From Megachile rotundata (Eukaryota > Arthropoda > Insecta > Hymenoptera > Megachilidae), in contig NW_027473583.1 in the NCBI RefSeq assembly GCF_050947335.1, positions 124,001-188,000 on the forward strand: a stretch of 64,000 bases of DNA, written 5' to 3'. Positions within the stretch are counted from its first letter, which is position 1. Every line of letters begins with the position of its first letter. A program made the translations under genes and the position numbers. A model generated the notes under the pieces. It saw nothing but the letters and a program-made list of their open reading frames with translations. It searched no databases and was not told where the DNA came from. Of this stretch, positions 42,711 to 56,848 are shown piece by piece.

Positions 42711-45700
42711 TTCTGTCGATCATATAAGCATAATATGGCTAATAATATGAGTTAGATTGATAATAATAAGAGTAGTGAGTATAGTAATTGTCGTTCTATC
42801 GATCATATAAGCATAATACGGCTAATAATATGAGTTAGATTGATAATAATGCGAGTAATAAGTATAGTAATTGTCGTTCTATCGATCATTTAACCATAAT
42901 ATGGCTAATAATATGAGTTAGATTGATAATAGTAAGAGTAATAAGTATAGTAATTGTCGTTCTATCGATCATATAAGCACAATATGGCTAATAATATGAG
43001 TTAGATTGATAATAATAAGAGTAATAAGTATAGTAATTGTCGTTCTATCGATCATTTAAGCATAATACGGCTAATAATATGAGTTAGATTGATAATAATA
43101 ACAGTAATAAGTACAGTAATTGTCGTTCTATCGATAATATAAGCATAATATGGCTAATAATATGAGTTAGATCGATAATGATAAGAGTAATAAGTACAGT
43201 AATTGTCGTTCTGTCGATCATTTAAGCATAATATGGCTAATAATATGAGTTAGATTGATAATAATAAGAGTAATGAGCATAGTAATTGTAGTTCTATCGA
43301 TCGTATCTGCATAATATGGTTAATGATATGAGTTAGATTCATAATAATAAGAGTAATAAGTATAGTAATTGTCGTTCTATCGATCATTTAACCATAATAT
43401 GGCTAATAATATGAGTTAGGTTGATAATAATAAGAATAATAAGTATAGTAATTGTCGTTCTGTCGATCATATAAGCATAATATGGCTAATAATATGAGTT
43501 AGATTGATAATAATAAGAGTAATAAGTATAGTAATTGTCGTTCTATCGATCATTTAAGCATAATACGGCTAATAATATGAGTTAGATTGATAATAATAAC
43601 AGTAATAAGTACAGTAATTGTCGTTCTATCGATAATATAAGCATAATATGGCTAATAATATGAGTTAGATCGATAATGATAAGTGTAATAAGTACAGTAA
43701 TTGTCGTTCTATCGATAATATAAGCATAATATGGCTAATAATATGAGTTAGATCGATAATGATAAGAGTAATAAGTACAGTAATTGTCGTTCTATCGATC
43801 ATATAAGCACAATATGGCTAATAATATGAGTTAGATTGATAATAGTAAGAGTAATAAGTATAGTAATTGTCGTTCTGTCGATCATATAAGCATAATATGG
43901 CTAATAATATGAGTTAGATTGATAATAATAAGAGTAGTGAGTAAAGTAATTGTCGTTCTATCGATCATATAAGCATAATACGGCTAATAATATGACTTAG
44001 ATTGATAATAATGCGAGTAATAAGTATAGTAATTGTCGTTCTATCGATCATTTAAGCATAATATGGCTAATAATATGAGTTAGATTGATAATAGTAAGTG
44101 CAATAAGTATAGTAATTGTCGTTCTATCGATCATATATGCATAATATGGCTAATAATATGAGTTAGATTGATAATAATAACAGTAATAAGTACAGTAATT
44201 GTCGTTCTATCGATCATATAAGCACAATATGGCTAATAATATGAGTTAGATTGACAATAGTAAGAGTAATAAGTATAGTAATTGTCGTTCTGTCGATCAT
44301 TTAAGCATAATATGGCTAATAATATGAGTTAGATTGATAATAATAACAGTAATAAGTACAGTAATTGTCGTTCTATCGATCATATATGCATAATATGGCT
44401 AATAATATGAGTTAGAATGATAATAGTAAGAGTAATAAGTATAGTAATTGTCGTTCTATCGATCATATAAGCACAATATGGCTAATAATATGAGTTAGAT
44501 TGATAATAGTAAGAGTAATAAGTATAGTAATTGTCGTTCCGTCGATCATATAAGCATAATATGGCTAATAATATGAGTTAGATTGATAATAATAAGAGTA
44601 GTGAGTATAGTAATTGTCGTTCTATCGATCATATAAGCATAATACGGCTAATAATATGAGTTAGATTGATAATAATGCGAGTAATAAGTATAGTAATTGT
44701 CGTTCTATCGATCATTTAAGCATAATATTGCTAATAATATGAGTTAGATTGATAATAATAAGAGTAATGAGCATAGTAATTGTAGTTCTATCGATCGTAT
44801 CTGCATAATATGGTTAATAATATGAGTTAGATTCATAATAATAAGAGTAATAAGTATAGTAATTGTCGTTCTATCGATCATTTAACCATAATATGGCTAA
44901 TAATATGAGTTAGGTTGATAATAATAAGAATAATAAGTATAGTAATTGTCGTTCTGTCGATCATATAAGCATAATATGGCTAATAATATGAGTTAGATTG
45001 ATAATAATAAGAGTAATAAGTATAGTAATTGTCGTTCTATCGATCATTTAAGCATAATACGGCTAATAATATGAGTTAGATTGATAATAATAACAGTAAT
45101 AAGTACAGTAATTGTCGTTCTATCGATAATATAAGCATAATATGGCTAATAATATGAGTTAGATCGATAATGATAAGAGTAATAAGTACAGTAATTGTCG
45201 TTCTATCGATAATATAAGCATAATATGGCTAATAATATGAGTTAGATCGATAATGATAAGAGTAATAAGTACAGTAATTGTCGTTCTATCGATCATATAA
45301 GCACAATATGGCTAATAATATGAGTTAGATTGATAATAGTAAGAGTAATAAGTATAGTAATTGTCGTTCTGTCGATCATATAAGCATAATATGGCTAATA
45401 ATATGAGTTAGATTGATAATAATAAGAGTAGTGAGTATAGTAATTGTCGTTCTATCGATCATATAAGCATAATACGGCTAATAATATGAGTTAGATTGAT
45501 AATAATGCGAGTAATAAGTATAGTAATTGTCGTTCTATCGATCATTTAAGCATAATATGGCTAATAATATGAGTTAGATTGATAATAATATGAGTAATGA
45601 GCATAGTAATTGTAGTTCTATCGATCGTATCTGCATAATATGGCTAATAATATGAGTTAGATTGATAATAGTAAGTGTAATAAGTATGGTAATTGTCGTT

Positions 45701-45947
45701 CTATCGATCATATATGCATAATATGGCTAATAATATGAGTTAGATTGATAATAATAAGAGTAATAAGTATAGTAATTGTCGTTCTATCGATCATTTATGC
45801 ATAATATGGCTAATAATATGAGTTAGATTGATAATAATAAGAGTAATAAGTATAGTAAATGTCGTGCTATCGATCATATCTGCAGAATATGGTTAATAAC
45901 ATGGGTTAGATTGATAATAGTGAGTGTAATAAGTATAGTAATTGTCG
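42711..45947 (-). repeat. 39-monomer tandem duplication, copy 2
   Basis: Second copy at a period of 3237 bp, directly abutting copy 1. It is nearly identical; a private substitution is AGTAAAGTAATTG near 43943. Homology ends near 45947, where the first copy continues as CTGTCGATCATATAAGC and this one as CTATCGATCATATATGC. Confidence 0.88.
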
Positions 45948-47539
45948 TTCTATCGATCATATATGCATAATATGGCTTATAATATGAGTTAGATTGATAA
46001 TAATAAGAGTAATGAGTATAGTAATTGTAGTTCTATCGATCATATAAGCATAACACGGCTAATAATATGAGTTAGATTGATAATAATGCGAGTAATAAGT
46101 ATAGTAATTGTCGTTCTATCGATCATTTAAGCATAATATGGCTAATAATATGAGTTAGATTGATAATGATAACAGTAATATGTACAGAAATTGTCGTTCT
46201 ATCGATCATATATGCATAATATGGCTAATAATATGAGTTAGATTGATAATAGTAAGAGTAATAAGTATAGTAATTGTCGTTCTATCGATCATATAAGCAT
46301 AATATAGCTAATAATATGAGTTAGATTGATAATAGTAAGTGTAATAAGTATAGTAATTGTCGTTCTATCGATCATATAAGCATAATATGGCTAATAATAT
46401 GAGTTAGATTGATAATAATAAGAGTAATAATTATAGTAAAATGTCGTTCTATCGATCATATAAGCATAATATGGCTAATAATATGAGTTAGATCGATAAT
46501 GATAAGAGTAATAAGTACAGTAATTGTCGTTCTATAGATAATATAAGCATAATATGGCTAATAATATGAGTTAGATCGATAATGATAAGAGTAATAAGTA
46601 CAGTAATTGTCGTTCTATCGATCATATAAGCACAATATGGCTAATAATATGAGTTAGATTGATAATAGTAAGAGTAATAAGTATAGTAATTGTCGTTCTG
46701 TCGATCATATAAGCATAATATGGCTAATAATATGAGTTAGATTGATAATAATAAGAGTAGTGAGTATAGTAATTGTCGTTCTATCGATCATATAAGCATA
46801 ATACGGCTAATAATATGAGTTAGATTGATAATAATGCGAGTAATAAGTATAGTAATTGTCGTTCTATCGATCATTTAAGCATAATATGGCTAATAATATG
46901 AGTTAGATTGATAATAATAAGAGTAATGAGCATAGTAATTGTAGTTCTATCGATCGTATCTGCATAATATGGCTAATAATATGAGTTAGATTGATAATAG
47001 TAAGTGTAATAAGTACAGTAATTGTCGTTCTATCGATCATATATGCATAATATGGCTAATAATATGAGTTAGATTGATAATAATAACAGTAATAAGTACA
47101 GTAATTGTCGTTCTATCGATAATATAAGCATAATATGGCTAATAATATGAGTTAGATCGATAATGATAAGAGTAATAAGTATAGTAATTGTCGTTCTATC
47201 GATCATATAAGCATAATATGGCTAATAATATGAGTTAGATTGATAATAATAAGAGTAATAATTATAGTAAAATGTCGTTCTATCGATCATACAAGCATAA
47301 TATGGCTAATAATATGAGTTAGATCGATAATGATAAGAGTAATAAGTACAGTAATTGTCGTTCTATCGATAATATAAGCATAATATGGCTAATAATATGA
47401 GTTAGATCGATAATGATAAGAGTAATAAGTACAGTAATTGTCGTTCTATCGATCATATAAGCACAATATGGCTAATAATATGAGTTAGATTGATAATAGT
47501 AAGAGTAATAAGTATAGTAATTGTCGTTCTGTCGATCAT
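45948..47539 (-). repeat. Satellite stretch with 84-bp monomers
   Basis: Continuous monomers. Two carry a one-base insertion, GTAAAATGTCG at 46436 and 47267, giving 84-bp units 831 bp apart (10 monomers plus 1). The same rare monomer recurs at 53493 and 55901. A substituted ClaI core, TTCTATAGATAATATAAGC, lies near 46530. Confidence 0.75.
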
Positions 47540-50255
47540 ATAAGCATAATATGGCTAATAATATGAGTTAGATTGATAATAATAAGAGTAGTGAGTATAG
47601 TAATTGTCGTTCTATCGATCATATAAGCATAATACGGCTAATAATATGAGTTAGATTGATAATAATGCGAGTAATAAGTATAGTAATTGTCGTTCTATCG
47701 ATCATTTAAGCATAATATGGCTAATAATATGAGTTAGATTGATAATAATAAGAGTAATGAGCATAGTAATTGTAGTTCTATCGATCGTATCTGCATAATA
47801 TGGCTAATAATATGAGTTAGATTGATAATAGTAAGTGTAATAAGTATAGTAATTGTCGTTCTATCGATCATATATGCATAATATGGCTAATAATATGAGT
47901 TAGATTGATAATAATAACAGTAATAAGTACAGTAATTGTCGTTCTATCGATAATATAAGCATAATATGGCTAATAATATGAGTTAGATCGATAATGATAA
48001 GAGTAATAAGTACAGTAATTGTCGTTCTGTCGATCATATAAGCATAATATGGCTAATAATACGAGTTAGATTGATAATAATAAGAGTAGTGAGTATAGTA
48101 ATTGTCGTTCTATCGATAATATAAGCATAATATGGCTAATAATATGAGTTAGATCGATAATGATAAGAGTAATAAGTACAGTAATTGTCGTTCTATCGAT
48201 AATATAAGCATAATATGGCTAATAATATGAGTTAGATCGATAATGATAAGAGTAATAAGTACAGTAATTGTCGTTCTATCGATCATATAGGCACAATATG
48301 GCTAATAATATGAGTTAGATTGATAATAGTAAGAGTAATAAGTATAGTAATTGTCGTTCTGTCGATCATATAAGCACAATATGGCTAATAATATGAGTTA
48401 GATTGACAATAGTAAGAGTAATAAGTATAGTAATTGTCGTTCTGTCGATCATTTAAGCATAATATGGCTAATAATATGAGTTAGATTGATAATAATAACA
48501 GTAATAAGTACAGTAATTGTCGTTCTATCGATCATATATGCATAATATGGCAAATAATATGAGTTAGAATGATAATAGTAAGAGTAATAAGTATAGTAAT
48601 TGTCGTTCTATCGATCATATAAGCACAATATGGCTAATAATATGAGTTAGATTGATAATAGTAAGAGTAATAAGTATAGTAATTGTCGTTCTGTCGATCA
48701 TATAAGCATAATATGGCTAATAATATGAGTTAGATTGATAATAATAAGAGTAGTGAGTATAGTAATTGTCGTTCTATCGATCATATAAGCATAATACGGC
48801 TAATAATATGAGTTAGATTGATAATAATGCGAGTAATAAGTATAGTAATTGTCGTTCTATCGATCATTTAAGCATAATATGGCTAATAATATGAGTTAGA
48901 TTGATAATAATAAGAGTAATGAGCATAGTAATTGTAGTTCTATCGATCGTATCTGCATAATATGGCTAATAATATGAGTTAGATTGATAATAGTAAGTGT
49001 AATAAGTATAGTAATTGTCGTTCTATCGATCATATATGCATAATATGGCTAATAATATGAGTTAGATTGATAATAATAACAGTAATAAGTACAGTAATTG
49101 TCGTTCTATCGATAATATAAGCATAATATGGCTAATAATATGAGTTAGATCGATAATGATAAGAGTAATAAGTACAGTAATTGTCGTTCTGTCGATCATA
49201 TAAGCATAATATGGCTAATAATACGAGTTAGATTGATAATAATAAGAGTAGTGAGTATAGTAATTGTCGTTCTATCGATCATATAAGCATAATACGGCTA
49301 ATAATATGAGTTAGATTGATAATAATGCGAGTAATAAGTATAGTAATTGTCGTTCTATCGATCATTTAAGCATAATATGGCTAATAATATGAGTTAGATT
49401 GATAATAATAAGAGTAATGAGCATAGTAATTGTAGTTCTATCGATCGTATCTGCATAATATGGTTAATAATATGAGTTAGATTCATAATAATAAGAGTAA
49501 TAATTATAGTAATTGTCGTTCTATCGATCATTTAACCATAATATGGCTAATAATATGAGTTAGGTTGATAATAATAAGAATAATAAGTATAGTAATTGTC
49601 GTTCTGTCGATCATATAAGCATAATATGGCTAATAATATGAGTTAGATTGATAATAATAAGAGTAATAAGTATAGTAATTGTCGTTCTATCGATCATTTA
49701 AGCATAATACGGCTAATAATATGAGTTAGATTGATAATAATAACAGTAATAAGTACAGTAATTGTCGTTCTATCGATAATATAAGCATAATATGGCTAAT
49801 AATATGAGTTAGATCGATAATGATAAGAGTAATAAGTACAGTAATTGTCGTTCTGTCGATCATTTAAGCATAATATGGCTAATAATATGAGTTAGATTGA
49901 TAATAATAACAGTAATAAGTACAGTAATTGTCGTTCTTTCGATCATATATGCATAATATGGCTAATAATATGAGTTAGATTGATAATAGTAAGAGTAATA
50001 AGTATAGTAATTGTCGTTCTATCGATCATATAAGCACAATATGGCTAATAATATGAGTTAGATTGATAATAGTACGAGTAATAAGTATAGTAATTGTCGT
50101 TCTGTCGATCATATAAGCATAATATGGCTAATAATATGAGTTAGATTGATAATAATAAGAGTAGTGAGTATAGTAATTGTCGTTCTATCGATCATATAAG
50201 CATAATACGGCTAATAATATGAGTTAGATTGATAATAATGCGAGTAATAAGTATA
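47540..50255 (-). repeat. Satellite block G, second copy
   Basis: Copy of 32850-35560 offset by about 14.7 kb. Private changes include GGCAAATAATATGAG near 48550, GTTCTTTCGATC near 49936 and AGTACGAGTAATAAG near 50073. It ends near 50256, where GTTCTGTCGATCATATAAGC replaces GTTCTATCGATCATTTAAGC. Confidence 0.7.
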
Positions 50256-52779
50256 GTAATTGTCGTTCTGTCGATCATATAAGCATAATATGGCTAATAA
50301 TATGAGTTAGATTGATAATAATAAGAGTAATAAGTATAGTAATTATCGTTCTATCGATCATTTAAGCATAATACGGCTAATAATATGAGTTAGATTGATA
50401 ATAATAACAGTAATAAGTACAGTAATTGTCGTTCTATCGATAATATAAGCATAATATGGCTAATAATATGAGTTAGATTGATAATAATAAGAGTAGTGAG
50501 TATAGTAATTGTCGTTCTATCGATCATATAAGCATAATACGGCTAATAATATGAGTTAGATTGATAATAATGCGAGTAATAAGTATAGTAATTGTCGTTC
50601 TATCGATCATTTAAGCATAATATGGCTAATAATATGAGTTAGATTGATAATAATAAGAGTAATGAGCATAGTAATTGTAGTTCTATCGATCGTATCTGCA
50701 TAATATGGTTAATGATATGAGTTAGATTCATAATAATAAGAGTAATAAGTACAGTAATTGTCGTTCTATCGATAATATAAGCATAATATGGCTAATAATA
50801 TGAGTTAGATCGATAATGATAAGAGTAATAAGTACAGTAATTGTCGTTCTATCGATCATATAAGCACAATATGGCTAATAATATGAGTTAGATTGATAAT
50901 AGTAAGAGTAATAAGTATAGTAATTGTCGTTCTGTCGATCATATAAGCATAATATGGCTAATAATATGAGTTAGATTGATAATAATAAGAGTAGTGAGTA
51001 TAGTAATTGTCGTTCTATCGATCATATAAGCATAATACGGCTAATAATATGAGTTAGATTGATAATAATGCGAGTAATAAGTATAGTAATTGTCGTTCTA
51101 TCGATCATTTAAGCATAATATGGCTAATAATATGAGTTAGATTGATAATAGTAAGTGCAATAAGTATAGTAATTGTCGTTCTATCGATCATATATGCATA
51201 ATATGGCTAATAATATGAGTTAGATTGATAATAATAACAGTAATAAGTACAGTAATTGTCGTTCTATCGATCATATAAGCACAATATGGCTAATAATATG
51301 AGTTAGATTGACAATAGTAAGAGTAATAAGTATAGTAATTGTCGTTGTGTCGATCATTTAAGCATAATATGGCTAATAATATGAGTTAGATTGATAATAA
51401 TAACAGTAATAAGTATAGTAATTATCGTTCTATCGATCATTTAAGCATAATACGGCTAATAATATGAGTTAGATTGATAATAATAACAGTAATAAGTACA
51501 GTAATTGTCGTTCTATCGATAATATAAGCATAATATGGCTAATAATATGAGTTAGATCGATAATGATAAGAGTAATAAGTATAGTAATTGTCGTTCTGTC
51601 GATCATTTAAGCATAATATGGCTAATAATATGAGTTAGATTGATAATAATAACAGTAATAAGTACAGTAATTGTCGTTCTATCGATCATATATGCATAAT
51701 ATGGCTAATAATATGAGTTAGAATGATAATAGTAAGAGTAATAAGTATAGTAATTGTCGTTCTATCGATCATATAAGCACAATATGGCTAATAATATGAG
51801 TTAGATTGATAATAGTAAGAGTAATAAGTATAGTAATTGTCGTTCTGTCGATCATATAAGCATAATATGGCTAATAATATGAGTTAGATTGATAATAATA
51901 AGAGTAGTGTGTATAGTAATTGTCGTTCTATCGATCATATAAGCATAATACGGCTAATAATATGAGTTAGATTGATAATAATGCGAGTAATAAGTATAGT
52001 AATTGTCGTTCTATCGATCATTTAAGCATAATATTGCTAATGATATGAGTTAGATTGATAATAATAAGAGTAATGAGCATAGTAATTGTAGTTCTATCGA
52101 TCGTATCTGCATAATATGGTTAATAATATGAGTTAGGTTGATAATAATAAGAATAATAAGTATAGTAATTGTCGTTCTGTCGATCATATAAGCATAATAT
52201 GGCTAATAATATGAGTTAGATTGATAATAATAAGAGTAATAAGTATAGTAATTGTCGTTCTATCGATCATTTAAGCATAATACGGCTAATAATATGAGTT
52301 AGATTGATAATAATAACAGTAATAAGTACAGTAATTGTCGTTCTATCGATAATATAAGCATAATATGGCTAATAATATGAGTTAGATCGATAATGATAAG
52401 AGTAATAAGTACAGTAATTGTCGTTCTATCGATAATATAAGCATAATATGGCTAATAATATGAGTTAGATCGATAATGATAAGAGTAATAAGTACAGTAA
52501 TTGTCGTTCTATCGATCATATAAGCACAATATGGCTAATAATATGAGTTAGATTGATAATAGTAAGAGTAATAAGTATAGTAATTGTCGTTCTGTCGATC
52601 ATATAAGCATAATATGGCTAATAATATGAGTTAGATTGATAATAATAAGAGTAGTGAGTATAGTAATTGTCGTTCTATCGATCATATAAGCATAATACGG
52701 CTAATAATATGAGTTAGATTGATAATAATGCGAGTAATAAGTATAGTAATTGTCGTTCTATCGATCATTTAAGCATAAT
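50256..52779 (-). repeat. Mosaic satellite stretch assembled from other blocks
   Basis: Continuous monomers whose order matches other places in pieces. About 50820-51330 follows about 37540-38050 at a shift of 13282 bp (AAGTGCAATA at 37871 and 51153). From 52131 the order follows 44908 onward at a shift of 7223 bp (AGTTAGGTTG at 44908 and 52131), continuing to about 53348. No non-satellite sequence is present. Confidence 0.7.
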
Positions 52780-54440
52780 ATGGCTAATAATATGAGTTAG
52801 ATTGATAATAATATGAGTAATGAGCATAGTAATTGTAGTTCTATCGATCGTATCTGCATAATATGGCTAATAATATGAGTTAGATTGATAATAGTAAGTG
52901 TAATAAGTATGGTAATTGTCGTTCTATCGATCATATATGCATAATATGGCTAATAATATGAGTTAGATTGATAATAATAAGAGTAATAAGTATAGTAATT
53001 GTCGTTCTATCGATCATTTATGCATAATATGGCTAATAATATGAGTTAGATTGATAATAATAAGAGTAATAAGTATAGTAAATGTCGTGCTATCGATCAT
53101 ATCTGCAGAATATGGTTAATAACATGGGTTAGATTGATAATAGTGAGTGTAATAAGTATAGTAATTGTCGTTCTATCGATCATATATGCATAATATGGCT
53201 TATAATATGAGTTAGATTGATAATAATAAGAGTAATGAGTATAGTAATTGTAGTTCTATCGATCATATAAGCATAACACGGCTAATAATATGAGTTAGAT
53301 TGATAATAATGCGAGTAATAAGTATAGTAATTGTCGTTCTATCGATCATTTATGCATAATATGGCTAATAATATGAGTTAGATTAATAATAGTAAGTGTA
53401 ATAAGTATAGTAATTGTCGTTCTATCGATCATATAAGCATAATATGGCTAATAATATGAGTTAGATTGATAATAATAAGAGTAATAATTATAGTAAAATG
53501 TCGTTCTATCGATCATATAAGCATAATATGGCTAATAATATGAGTTAGATCGATAATGATAAGAGTAATAAGTACAGTAATTGTCGTTCTATCGATAATA
53601 TAAGCATAATATGGCTAATAATATGAGTTAGATCGATAATGATAAGAGTAATAAGTACAGTAATTGTCGTTCTATCGATCATATAAGCACAATATGGCTA
53701 ATAATATGAGTTAGATTGATAATAGTAAGAGTAATAAGTATAGTAATTGTCGTTCTGTCGATCATATAAGCATAATATGGCTAATAATATGAGTTAGATT
53801 GATAATAATAAGAGTAGTGAGTATAGTAATTGTCGTTCTATCGATCATATAAGCATAATACGGCTAATAATATGAGTTAGATTGATAATAATGCGAGTAA
53901 TAAGTATAGTAATTGTCGTTCTATCGATCATTTAAGCATAATATGGCTAATAATATGAGTTAGATTGATAATAATAAGAGTAATGAGCATAGTAATTGTA
54001 GTTCTATCGATCGTATCTGCATAATATGGCTAATAATATGAGTTAGATTGATAATAGTAAGTGTAATAAGTATAGTAATTGTCGTTCTATCGATCATATA
54101 TGCATAATATGGCTAATAATATGAGTTAGATTGATAATAATAACAGTAATAAGTACAGTAATTGTCGTTCTATCGATAATATAAGCATAATATGGCTAAT
54201 AATATGAGTTAGATCGATAATGATAAGAGTAATAAGTACAGTAATTGTCGTTCTGTCGATCATATAAGCATAATATGGCTAATAATACGAGTTAGATTGA
54301 TAATAATAAGAGTAGTGAGTATAGTAATTGTCGTTCTATCGATCATATAAGCATAATACGGCTAATAATATGAGTTAGATTGATAATAATGCGAGTAATA
54401 AGTATAGTAATTGTCGTTCTATCGATCATTTAAGCATAAT
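52780..54440 (-). repeat. Satellite block H, first copy (2408-bp shift)
   Basis: This block is repeated at 55188-56848 with a shift of 2408 bp, which is 28 monomers of 83 bp plus one of 84 bp. Markers are AATGTCGTGC at 53081 and 55489, GTAAAATGTC at 53493 and 55901, and AATACGAG at 54284 and 56692. A private substitution is GATTAATAATAG near 53385. The intervening 54441-55187 is ordinary reverse-orientation satellite. Confidence 0.83.
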
Positions 54441-55187
54441 ATTGCTAATGATATGAGTTAGATTGATAATAATAAGAGTAATGAGCATAGTAATTGTAGT
54501 TCTATCGATCGTATCTGCATAATATGGTTAATGATATGAGTTAGATTCATAATAATAAGAGTAATAAGTATAGTAATTGTCGTTCTATCGATCATTTAAC
54601 CATAATATGGCTAATAATATGAGTTAGGTTGATAATAATAAGAATAATAAGTATAGTAATTGTCGTTCTGTCGATCATATAAGCATAATATGGCCAATAA
54701 TATGAGTTAGATTGATAATAATAAGAGTAATAAGTATAGTAATTGTCGTTCTATCGATCATTTAAGCATAATACGGCTAATAATATGAGTTAGATCGATA
54801 ATGATAAGAGTAATAAGTACAGTAATTGTCGTTCTATCGATAATATAAGCATAATATGGCTAATAATATGAGTTAGATCGATAATGATAAGAGTAATAAG
54901 TACGGTAATTGTCGTTCTATCGATCATATAAGCACAATATGGCTAATAATATGAGTTAGATTGATAATAGTAAGAGTAATAAGTATAGTAATTGTCGTTC
55001 TGTCGATCATATAAGCATAATATGGCTAATAATATGAGTTAGATTGATAATAATAAGAGTAGTGAGTATAGTAATTGTCGTTCTATCGATCATATAAGCA
55101 TAATACGGCTAATAATATGAGTTAGATTGATAATAATAACAGTAATAAGTACAGTAATTGTCGTTCTATCGATCATATATGCATAAT

Positions 55188-56848
55188 ATGGCTAATAATA
55201 TGAGTTAGATTGATAATAATATGAGTAATGAGCATAGTAATTGTAGTTCTATCGATCGTATCTGCATAATATGGCTAATAATATGAGTTAGATTGATAAT
55301 AGTAAGTGTAATAAGTATGGTAATTGTCGTTCTATCGATCATATATGCATAATATGGCTAATAATATGAGTTAGATTGATAATAATAAGAGTAATAAGTA
55401 TAGTAATTGTCGTTCTATCGATCATTTATGCATAATATGGCTAATAATATGAGTTAGATTGATAATAATAAGAGTAATAAGTATAGTAAATGTCGTGCTA
55501 TCGATCATATCTGCAGAATATGGTTAATAACATGGGTTAGATTGATAATAGTGAGTGTAATAAGTATAGTAATTGTCGTTCTATCGATCATATATGCATA
55601 ATATGGCTTATAATATGAGTTAGATTGATAATAATAAGAGTAATGAGTATAGTAATTGTAGTTCTATCGATCATATAAGCATAACACGGCTAATAATATG
55701 AGTTAGATTGATAATAATGCGAGTAATAAGTATAGTAATTGTCGTTCTATCGATCATTTATGCATAATATGGCTAATAATATGAGTTAGATTGATAATAG
55801 TAAGTGTAATAAGTATAGTAATTGTCGTTCTATCGATCATATAAGCATAATATGGCTAATAATATGAGTTAGATTGATAATAATAAGAGTAATAATTATA
55901 GTAAAATGTCGTTCTATCGATCATATAAGCATAATATGGCTAATAATATGAGTTAGATCGATAATGATAAGAGTAATAAGTACAGTAATTGTCGTTCTAT
56001 CGATAATATAAGCATAATATGGCTAATAATATGAGTTAGATCGATAATGATAAGAGTAATAAGTACAGTAATTGTCGTTCTATCGATCATATAAGCACAA
56101 TATGGCTAATAATATGAGTTAGATTGATAATAGTAAGAGTAATAAGTATAGTAATTGTCGTTCTGTCGATCATATAAGCATAATATGGCTAATAATATGA
56201 GTTAGATTGATAATAATAAGAGTAGTGAGTATAGTAATTGTCGTTCTATCGATCATATAAGCATAATACGGCTAATAATATGAGTTAGATTGATAATAAT
56301 GCGAGTAATAAGTATAGTAATTGTCGATCTATCGATCATTTAAGCATAATATGGCTAATAATATGAGTTAGATTGATAATAATAAGAGTAATGAGCATAG
56401 TAATTGTAGTTCTATCGATCGTATCTGCATAATATGGCTAATAATATGAGTTAGATTGATAATAGTAAGTGTAATAAGTATAGTAATTGTCGTTCTATCG
56501 ATCATATATGCATAATATGGCTAATAATATGAGTTAGATTGATAATAATAACAGTAATAAGTACAGTAATTGTCGTTCTATCGATAATATAAGCATAATA
56601 TGGCTAATAATATGAGTTAGATCGATAATGATAAGAGTAATAAGTACAGTAATTGTCGTTCTGTCGATCATATAAGCATAATATGGCTAATAATACGAGT
56701 TAGATTGATAATAATAAGAGTAGTGAGTATAGTAATTGTCGTTCTATCGATCATATAAGCATAATACGGCTAATAATATGAGTTAGATTGATAATAATGC
56801 GAGTAATAAGTATAGTAATTGTCGTTCTATCGATCATTTAAGCATAAT
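55188..56848 (-). repeat. Satellite block H, second copy
   Basis: Second copy of 52780-54440. Its last 0.75 kb is also the beginning of the 44-monomer higher-order repeat. Private changes are TTGTCGATCTATCG near 56325 and AATATAAGTTAG near 56860, both of which are propagated into the next 3652-bp unit. Confidence 0.82.
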
